DNA of 64,000 nucleotides from Candidatus Binatia bacterium (lineage in GTDB: Bacteria > Desulfobacterota > Binatia > HRBIN30). Below are positions 1 through 6,341 of this stretch, one piece after another. Below the pieces are notes generated by a model. That model was not told the origin of the DNA. It searched no databases and worked only from the letters and a program-made list of their open reading frames with translations. The translations under genes were made by a program, and so were the position numbers. The DNA lies in assembly GCA_023150935.1 (NCBI GenBank), contig JAKLJW010000001.1, forward strand, positions 124,001 through 188,000, read 5' to 3'. Position 1 is the first letter of the stretch; each line of letters begins with the position of its first letter.

Positions 1-1102
1 GGTCGCACTGCGGATCGGCGACTTCCAGCGTCGCCGTTGCGGGCACGAAGCCGTGGCCGATCGCCAGCACCGTGGCAAGCGCTTCGATCGCCCCGGCGGC
101 GGCCAGACAATGGCCGATCATCGACTTGGTCGAGCTTACCGGCACCATGTCGGCGCGGGCGTCGAGGACGGCCCGCAGAGCACGCGTCTCGAGAACGTCG
201 TTGCTGGGCGTGCCGGTGCCGTGGGCGTTGACGTAGTCGACGGCGCCGGCGTCGATGCGTGCATCCGCCAGGGCCTGCCGCATCGCCTGCAGCATGCCGG
301 CACTGTCCGGCCGACCGTGCGTGATGTGGTAAGCGTCGGCGCTGTTACCGTAACCGAGCACTTCGGCCTGGACGGTAGCGCCGCGCGCACGGGCGTGCTC
401 GAGATCCTCGAGCACGAACATCGCAGCGCCTTCGCCGAGCGTAAGCCCGGCCCGATTGCGGTCGAAAGGACGGCACGGAACCGCGTCGAGGGCCTGCAGG
501 GCGTTGAAGCCCGAGTAGGTCATGCGGCACAGGGAGTCGGCCCCGCCGCAGAGGACGGAGTGCGCCTGGCCCCGGCGGATCCAATCGGCCGCCACACCGA
601 TGGCGTTCGCTCCGGAAGAGCAGGCGGTCGATACCGTGAGGCGCGGGCCGGTACACCGAAATACGTGCGCCAGTTTGTCGGCGCCCACGGACACCGGCAC
701 CGCGAGAATCGCGCTGTGACGGCGCAGCGGCTCGCCGGCCAGCAGGCGGCGATAGTACTCCTCGCCGTCAAACATGCCCCCCGTCGTGGTTCCCAGTACG
801 ACCCCGATCCCGGGGTTATCCCGTTCGGTTGTCGGCAGCCCGGCGCCGGCAAGGGCCTCGTGCGCGGCAGTCAGCGCCAGCAAGTCGGTCCGTGACGCAT
901 GGCGTGCGGTGCCCGGAGCCATCCACGCCGGTGGCCCCGGGTCGTGCACCTCGGCGGCGATGGTGCTGCGATAGCCCGCGGTGCTGAAACAGGTCAGCGG
1001 ACCGATCGCGCAACGTGCCGAGCGCAAGCCGGCAAGGAATGCCGGGACGCCGGCGCCGAGAGCGTTTATGCTGCCGGCGCCCGTGACCACCACCCGTCGC
1101 AT
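1..1102 (-). CDS. Beta-ketoacyl-ACP synthase (FabF-type), 3' end outside window
   Basis: Condensing enzyme of fatty-acid or type II polyketide synthesis; cytoplasmic. The frame opens at an ATG at 1102 (RRVVVTGAG follows) after an AGGAA-type ribosome site and stays open to the left edge, so about 367 residues are visible and the last ~40 are missing. The Cys-His-His triad is intact: C161 in STACSSG, H294 in NAHGTGTPSND, H331 in TKSMIGH; the GEGAA motif is present. It is the last visible gene of a six-gene minus-strand operon, 60 bp after the acyl carrier protein. It probably acts on acyl chains carried by that protein. FabF-type is chosen over FabB from the overall motif pattern; the substrate cannot be read. 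Confidence 0.9.
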   Translation of the reverse strand, partial: MRRVVVTGAGSINALGAGVPAFLAGLRSARCAIGPLTCFSTAGYRSTIAAEVHDPGPPAWMAPGTARHASRTDLLALTAAHEALAGAGLPTTERDNPGIGVVLGTTTGGMFDGEEYYRRLLAGEPLRRHSAILAVPVSVGADKLAHVFRCTGPRLTVSTACSSGANAIGVAADWIRRGQAHSVLCGGADSLCRMTYSGFNALQALDAVPCRPFDRNRAGLTLGEGAAMFVLEDLEHARARGATVQAEVLGYGNSADAYHITHGRPDSAGMLQAMRQALADARIDAGAVDYVNAHGTGTPSNDVLETRALRAVLDARADMVPVSSTKSMIGHCLAAAGAIEALATVLAIGHGFVPATATLEVADPQCD

Positions 1103-1162
1103 GCTGTTCCTGCCTTCGAGAGCGGGATTGGACGGGTCTCCCCTCCGCATCCGACCCGCGGT

Positions 1163-1450
1163 CTATGGCGCCGGCGCTGGCTGCCCCGCCGGCGGCTGGT
1201 GCGCGAGGATGTAATTGGCGAGCGCGTCGATCGACGCAAACGCTTCCTTGCCGGCCTCTTCGTCCGGGATCACGACTCGGTAATGCTCTTCGACCAGGAC
1301 CACCAGTTCGAGTGCGTCGATGGAATCCAGGCCGAGCCCCGCCACAAAGATGGGTTCGCGGTCCCCGATCTCATCCGGCCGGACATCTTCAAGCTTGAGC
1401 CCCTCTACGAGCAGGCATTTCAGCCGTTGCTTCAACTCGTTACGATTCAC
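1163..1450 (-). CDS. Acyl carrier protein
   Basis: 95-residue carrier protein for acyl intermediates. The phosphopantetheine serine is S43 in the motif GLDSIDALEL, in the usual place at the start of helix II; the protein is acidic as expected, with a short Ala/Pro-rich tail (residues 86-95). The start is a GTG at 1450, preceded by AGGGCGGAA. It lies 44 bp after fabG and 60 bp before the second ketosynthase. A dedicated carrier inside the cluster suggests a specialised pathway separate from housekeeping fatty-acid synthesis; DSI instead of the common DSL also fits a non-housekeeping carrier. The specialised role is inference. Confidence 0.92.
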   Translation of the reverse strand: MNRNELKQRLKCLLVEGLKLEDVRPDEIGDREPIFVAGLGLDSIDALELVVLVEEHYRVVIPDEEAGKEAFASIDALANYILAHQPPAGQPAPAP

Positions 1451-1494
1451 GGTTCCGCCCTTCGTGCGTCTCAATCGCAGATAACGACGCGATT

Positions 1495-2265
1495 TCACAT
1501 CATCGTGAGGCCGCCATCCACAGTCAAGGTTGCGCCCGTGATGTAGCGGGCCCGGGGTGACGCCAAGAACGCCACCGCCTCGGCCACGTCCTCCGGTGTG
1601 CCGAAGGTTCCCAGCGGGATCTGCCCGAGGTGACGTTCGCGCACGGCGGCGGGCAACTCGCCGACCAGTGAGGTCTCGATGACGCCCGGGCACACCGCGT
1701 TCACGGTTATCTGGTACCGGGCTACCTCGCGTGCCAGTGACTTGCCGAGGCTGAGCAAGCCGCCTTTCGAGGCGGCGTAGTTGGCGGCGCCCTCGAGGCC
1801 GACCAGCCCGGCCGGCGAGACGATATTGACGATGCGGCCCCAGCGGCGCGCCACCATGGTGCGCAATGCCTGGCGGGTGCAGAGGAAGGCACCGCGAAGA
1901 TTGGTCGCCAGCACCGTGTCCCAGGCGGCTTCGGAGAGGAGCATCAGGTAGCCGTCGCGCGAAACCGCGGCGTTGTTCACCAGGATGTCGACGCCTCCCC
2001 ACCGTTCCTTGACCTGACTGAACATGTCGGCGACCGCGCCGTTGTCGGCGACGTCGGCCTGGACGACGTGCGCCTCCCCGCCGGCGGCCACGATCGCGGC
2101 CGCGGTCGCCTCGGCTTCCGCCGCCGAGCGGGCGTAGTTGACCGCGACCCGGGCCCCGTCGCGCGCCAACGCCAGCGCAACCGCCCGGCCGATACCGCGG
2201 CTCGCGCCCGTGACCAGCGCGCACTTGCCGGTCAAACCCTCCTCGGTCATCGCAGCAGTCGCCAT
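1495..2265 (-). CDS. fabG: 3-oxoacyl-ACP reductase (FabG-type SDR)
   Basis: Short-chain dehydrogenase reducing the beta-keto group made by the ketosynthases, using NAD(P)H. Visible motifs: cofactor loop TGASRGIG (residues 19-26), NNAA (97-100), and the catalytic triad S150, Y163, K167 in NYAASKGG. Length 256 matches the family. The ATG at 2265 has AAGGGA upstream; a second ATG at 2250 would overlap the radical SAM stop codon as ATGA, so the true start may be either. It overlaps the radical SAM gene by 19 or 4 bases, indicating translational coupling within the lipid/polyketide-like operon. The assignment to the family is firm; specificity for ACP substrates is inferred from the neighbours. 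Confidence 0.92.
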   Translation of the reverse strand: MATAAMTEEGLTGKCALVTGASRGIGRAVALALARDGARVAVNYARSAAEAEATAAAIVAAGGEAHVVQADVADNGAVADMFSQVKERWGGVDILVNNAAVSRDGYLMLLSEAAWDTVLATNLRGAFLCTRQALRTMVARRWGRIVNIVSPAGLVGLEGAANYAASKGGLLSLGKSLAREVARYQITVNAVCPGVIETSLVGELPAAVRERHLGQIPLGTFGTPEDVAEAVAFLASPRARYITGATLTVDGGLTMM

Positions 2266-3635
2266 AGCTGTCCCTTGACCCTCCGTTCGCGCAGTCGCCT
2301 GAGAACCTCGATGTTGGTGCGAATTCCCTTGCCCGGGACGATCCAGTTGCGTCGCGCCCGCGCGTGCGCGTCGATTCGGGCGACCAGGTCGTCGCCGAGT
2401 GCCGGCGCCACGTAGAACCGGGGGTAGAGCAGGGTGTCGTCGGGGTCAAGCTGGCCGTCGGCGAGGGCGCGTTCCACCATACCCGTTCCCGGCAGGATAC
2501 GGATCCCGGTCATGGCGATCACTGCCGTCGGCTGCACTTCGTCCATCAGGCCGAGGGTCTGAGTCACCGTCTCCCACGTTTCGCCGGGGCCGCCGAAGAT
2601 AAGGCTGTGACAGAACTTCAGTCCGTAACGGCGGCAGAGTTCCGAGGCCCGCCGTAGATCGTCGACGTCGAATTCCTTCTTCAACGTCGCGATCATCTGG
2701 GGCGCCCCGGAGTCGGTCCCGAACTCGATTGCCTTGCAACCCGAACGGGCCATCAGGTCGCACAGCTCGGCATCGACGAAGCGGGGAGTGAGGTAGCCGG
2801 ACCATTCTATCGACAGGCCGCGGGCGACGATTTCCTCGCAGATCTCCTTGGCGTGCCGCAGCGGTGCGTTGAAGACGTTGTCGACGAAGAACCAGTTGCG
2901 GGCCCCGTGCTCTTCGAGCACCCCCTGCAACTCGTCGACGACGGCCCGCGCGCTGCGCAACCGTATCCGCGAGCCCTCGATCAGCGGGTAGCTGCAGAAG
3001 ATGCACTCGAAGACGCACCCGCGTTTGGTCTGAATGTTCAGGGCGCCCCCGCGCTCGTAATACCCGTGTACATCGAATTGCGACCGCCACGGAACGACGC
3101 CGGTGTCGAGGTGCCCGAGGCGCACGGCCGGCGCGACGCAGACGCCGTTCCCAACGCGCCGGCAGGTGACCGCGGCGGTCGAAGTCAGCTCGGCGCCGCG
3201 CGCGATCCGCTCCAGCACCCAGGGGAAGCTCAGCTCGCCTTCGCCGATTACGCCCACCTCGGCAGCAAGGTGGGCGAGGATCGTTTCCGGCATGACCGTG
3301 AAACCGGCGCCGCCCAACACGATCGGCGCCGCCGTCGACTGCCGGATGCCGTCGACGAGAGCCGCGTAGTCGTCGATGTACGAGGTGTTCTCCGGATAGG
3401 CGGCCGAATCGAGGTTGCGCAGCGAAATGCCGACAACGTCCGGAACCGCGTCGCGCACGGCCGCGGCCACGGCGGCGAGCGGGTTATCGAGGAAACAAAG
3501 GTCGAGAGTATGGACCGCGTGCCCGTGCTGCGAGGCCGCGGCAGCCATGTACGCCGCTCCGAGCGGGAACACCGGGTCGGGTAGCTGTTCCCGGTTGGCG
3601 GAGATGAGCAGCACGCGCAACGACTGCCGGTCCAT
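2247..3635 (-). CDS. Radical SAM protein with B12-binding-like N-terminal domain
   Basis: 462 residues. Residues 1-140 form a cobalamin-binding-like Rossmann domain (GISLRN, VLGGAGFT, GEGELSF), although the classical DxHxxG base-off ligand is not evident. The radical SAM core follows with its cluster motif CX3CX2C at C207, C211 and C214 (RGCVFECIFCSYP). This architecture is shared by BchE-like and methyltransferase-like B12 radical SAM enzymes. Such enzymes methylate or rearrange unactivated carbons. Being embedded between ketosynthase-like and fabG genes, with 6 bp and overlapping junctions, it probably modifies the acyl chain on the carrier or the released product. The actual reaction is unknown. 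The start ATG at 3635 begins DRQSLRVLLISAN. Confidence 0.85.
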   Translation of the reverse strand: MDRQSLRVLLISANREQLPDPVFPLGAAYMAAAASQHGHAVHTLDLCFLDNPLAAVAAAVRDAVPDVVGISLRNLDSAAYPENTSYIDDYAALVDGIRQSTAAPIVLGGAGFTVMPETILAHLAAEVGVIGEGELSFPWVLERIARGAELTSTAAVTCRRVGNGVCVAPAVRLGHLDTGVVPWRSQFDVHGYYERGGALNIQTKRGCVFECIFCSYPLIEGSRIRLRSARAVVDELQGVLEEHGARNWFFVDNVFNAPLRHAKEICEEIVARGLSIEWSGYLTPRFVDAELCDLMARSGCKAIEFGTDSGAPQMIATLKKEFDVDDLRRASELCRRYGLKFCHSLIFGGPGETWETVTQTLGLMDEVQPTAVIAMTGIRILPGTGMVERALADGQLDPDDTLLYPRFYVAPALGDDLVARIDAHARARRNWIVPGKGIRTNIEVLRRLRERRVKGQLWRLLR

Positions 3636-3641
3636 CGCCGA

Positions 3642-4898
3642 TCACCCCGCGCTGTCGAGCACCACTGCCACGCTCGTTCCGGAATAGCACAGGCCGTGGA
3701 TCATCGCCGATCGCGCGCGGGCGAGCCGATCGGCCACGCGGGTGGCCGGTCGCACCCCGGAGTCGGCCGCGATCTCGACGGCAAGCGCGTCGATCGACCG
3801 TGGCCGAGGCGGGTTCGTCATCAGCCCGGCGGCGAGAACGAACGCGAGCGCGCCGCTGGCGGCGAAGCCGTCGCCCAGTGCGCGCTTGGGCGCGAATACG
3901 AGTGGGGCCGCTGGTGCGGCGGCATACAGACGGCGCAAAGCGGCCGCTTCCACGGCGTCCAGCGGGGTTCCGTGAGCACTGCTCATGACGATGCCCACGT
4001 CGCCCGCCGGTCGCGCCGCCGCGGCCAGCGCCCGACGCAAGACGGCATCGATGCCGGTGGTTTGCCGTTGCCGCTCGGCGAGCGTGGGCTCGAAGCCCGA
4101 AGCGTAACCGGCGACCCGCGCCAGCGGACGGGCTTGTCTGGCGGCGGCGTGCTGCGGCGATTCGAGGACGACGACCACCGCCCCCTCCCCGGGAACGAGC
4201 CCGGGTGCCGCATCCTCGAAGGGCACCGGCACAGAACGTTTCAGCAAGCCCATGTCGTCGAGGGCCTGCAGCAGAGTGGGACCGAGCGCATCGCCGCCCC
4301 CGGCCAGCACCACGTCGGCGCGTCCCAGGTGGATGAGGTCGACGGCACGGCCGATCGCCTGCAAACCGGCGGCGAGTCCGGCGTGCATCGTGGCATTGAC
4401 GCCGCGAATGCCGAGGGCGATCGAGACCTCGCCGGCGGCGGCGCTCGACACCGTGTAGGCGAACAACTGCGGACTGGCTCCAGCGGGTCCGGACTCGATG
4501 ACCTTCTCGAAGTAGGCGGCGTTGGTCAGCAGGCAACCGAGGCCGGTTCCGAACACCAGTCCGACGCGTTCGCTGTTCTCGGCTTGCAGGTCCAGTCCGG
4601 AATCGACCACCGCCCGACTCGCGGCGGCCAGGAAGAGACGGGTGATTCTGTCCATCCGACCCACCCGCCGCAGGGTGCCGGCCGGGATCGCGTCCTGAGG
4701 GATGTCGGCGACCACCGCCGCCAGGGCGCCTTCGCGCCCGGTTCCGGTCACCGGCAGGATGGCGCTTTCGCCGAGTGCGAAGCGTCGGGTCAGTTCGGCG
4801 ACGGAGTGTCCGAGCGGAGAGACGACGCCGGCGCCGGTCACGACGGCGGACATTCCGGACTTCGGTTCTGAGTGCCGCGGGAATTTCATGAGCAGCAT
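3642..4898 (-). CDS. Catalytically degenerate ketosynthase, chain-length-factor-like (KS-beta)
   Basis: 418 residues with a full thiolase/ketosynthase fold signature (VVTGAGVVSPLG, GEGAVVVVLE). Aligned to its two neighbours, the nucleophilic Cys is replaced: the stretch HAGLAAGLQAIG puts Leu175 where TACSSG has Cys. The second His is also lost (ALGDGFAASG, Asp343), whereas the first His (AHGTPLD, H309) remains. In type II polyketide and aryl-polyene systems such an inactive paralogue, the chain length factor, dimerises with the active ketosynthase and sets chain length. Pairing with the active ketosynthase encoded 61 bp upstream is therefore likely. The start may be the ATG at 4898 or the one at 4853 (SAVVTGAG follows). 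Confidence 0.88.
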   Translation of the reverse strand: MLLMKFPRHSEPKSGMSAVVTGAGVVSPLGHSVAELTRRFALGESAILPVTGTGREGALAAVVADIPQDAIPAGTLRRVGRMDRITRLFLAAASRAVVDSGLDLQAENSERVGLVFGTGLGCLLTNAAYFEKVIESGPAGASPQLFAYTVSSAAAGEVSIALGIRGVNATMHAGLAAGLQAIGRAVDLIHLGRADVVLAGGGDALGPTLLQALDDMGLLKRSVPVPFEDAAPGLVPGEGAVVVVLESPQHAAARQARPLARVAGYASGFEPTLAERQRQTTGIDAVLRRALAAAARPAGDVGIVMSSAHGTPLDAVEAAALRRLYAAAPAAPLVFAPKRALGDGFAASGALAFVLAAGLMTNPPRPRSIDALAVEIAADSGVRPATRVADRLARARSAMIHGLCYSGTSVAVVLDSAG

Positions 4899-4959
4899 CC
4901 GCGCGGGTTAGTCTCGAGCGGAAGACATCGGGTATCCGCCGAAAGACCTGGCCCGGGCG

Positions 4960-6246
4960 TCAGACGGCGTGGCGTTCATCTGTCGCGTCGTTGCGGTTCC
5001 CGATCGAGGCGGGAGTCAGATTGCGAAGCACGACGGCGGCGTTGTTGCCGGCGAAGGCGGAAGAGGTCGACAAGGCGCAGCGCACCGGATGCGGCCTCGG
5101 CGCACCCATGACGACGTCCAGGCTGCAGGCCGGATCGAGTTGTTCGCAGTTGAGGGTCGCGGGCACGAGTCCGCTGCGCATTGCCATGACGCACATGATG
5201 GCTTCGAAGCTGCCGGCCGCCGCCAGCGTGTGGCCGATGGCGCCCTTGATCGAGTTGACCGGCACGCTGCCCGCGCGATCGCCGAGAACCGCGGCGATCG
5301 CGGCGCACTCCATGGCGTCGTTGAAGACGGTGCCGGTGCCGTGGGCGCTGACGAAGTCGACGGCGGCGGAATCGGTCCCGGCGTCGCGCAATGCCATGCG
5401 CATGGCGCGGGCGGCGCCGCTGCCGTCTCGGGCCGGGGCGGTCATGTGGGTCGCGTCCCCCGCCATGCCGGTCCCCGCCACTTCGACGGCAACGGTCACC
5501 CCACGCTGGCGCGCATGTTCCAGCGCTTCGACGATAACGACGGCAGATCCCTCGCCGAGCAGTAACCCGGAACGGCGCGCATCGAAGGGCCGGACCACGT
5601 CCGCGGTCGTTGCGCGCAAGCAGTTGAAACCGTTGACGACGAACGGCGACAGCGCCTCCGCGCCGCCGACAATGAAGAGGTCGCCGCGGTCCAGACGCAC
5701 GAAGTCGAGGGCTATCCCGATGGCCTCGGTGCCGGAGGCGCAGGCGATGGACGGACTGAGCACCGGGCCGCGCACGCCGAGGGTCCGCGCCAGCCGGTTG
5801 GCGACATCGTAATAGGGATGGTGCAGCAGGGCGCGAGCGTCGAAACCGCCGCGCGGCCCGGCGGTTTGCGCCAGATAGCGTTCGCCGATTTCCATGCCGC
5901 CAAGGGTGGTACCGAGCAGCACCCCGACGCGGGTCGGGTCGATCGCCGCGAGATCGAGAGCGGCGGCCGCAATCGCCTCGCGGGTTGCTGCCAGCGCGTA
6001 CTGGTCTACCCGGCCGAGCCGTTCCCTTTCCGCCGCGGACAGCCGGTGTTCGGGAATCGGGTCGGCGATTTCGGCTGCCCACGTAACGCTCATCCCGGTA
6101 GTGTCGAAACGGCGAATCGGCGCGCAGCCGCGGCGCCCGTCGAGAAGCGCCTGCCAGAAGGCCGGTAGCGAATTGCCGACGGGTGAAACGACGCCGCAAC
6201 CGGTAATTCCCGCCCGGCGTTTCCGGCTGGAAAAAAACATGCCCAT
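4960..6246 (-). CDS. Beta-ketoacyl synthase (KS-alpha candidate)
   Basis: 428 residues, full-length FabF-type condensing enzyme. The triad is complete: C169 in SIACASG, H302 in SAHGTGTVFND, H339 in KGAIGHTLAAAG; GEGSAV is also present. It is the first gene of the minus-strand lipid/polyketide-like operon and precedes the inactive ketosynthase-like partner by 61 bp, the order seen in KS-alpha/KS-beta pairs. The start could be the ATG at 6246 or 6240; neither has a strong ribosome site. It probably forms a heterodimer with the downstream protein and elongates chains on the cluster's carrier protein. Confidence 0.92.
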   Translation of the reverse strand: MGMFFSSRKRRAGITGCGVVSPVGNSLPAFWQALLDGRRGCAPIRRFDTTGMSVTWAAEIADPIPEHRLSAAERERLGRVDQYALAATREAIAAAALDLAAIDPTRVGVLLGTTLGGMEIGERYLAQTAGPRGGFDARALLHHPYYDVANRLARTLGVRGPVLSPSIACASGTEAIGIALDFVRLDRGDLFIVGGAEALSPFVVNGFNCLRATTADVVRPFDARRSGLLLGEGSAVVIVEALEHARQRGVTVAVEVAGTGMAGDATHMTAPARDGSGAARAMRMALRDAGTDSAAVDFVSAHGTGTVFNDAMECAAIAAVLGDRAGSVPVNSIKGAIGHTLAAAGSFEAIMCVMAMRSGLVPATLNCEQLDPACSLDVVMGAPRPHPVRCALSTSSAFAGNNAAVVLRNLTPASIGNRNDATDERHAV

Positions 6247-6341
6247 GGGAACGGTGGAGAACCGTACAGAAACCGCGCCGCGGCAGCAACAACGCGCCGG
6301 TTGCCGGTGCGCACGGATCCGTGCGGCGCGAGCCTCGCCGA

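Noticed and set aside
53-895. Long plus-strand frame of 280 codons
   Set aside because: It is antisense to a ketosynthase with a complete catalytic triad; composition follows the shadow frame of high-GC DNA.
1163-2449. 428-codon minus frame running through fabG
   Set aside because: Only its last 95 codons (from the GTG at 1450) are a gene, the acyl carrier protein; the rest is a shadow of fabG and the radical SAM gene.
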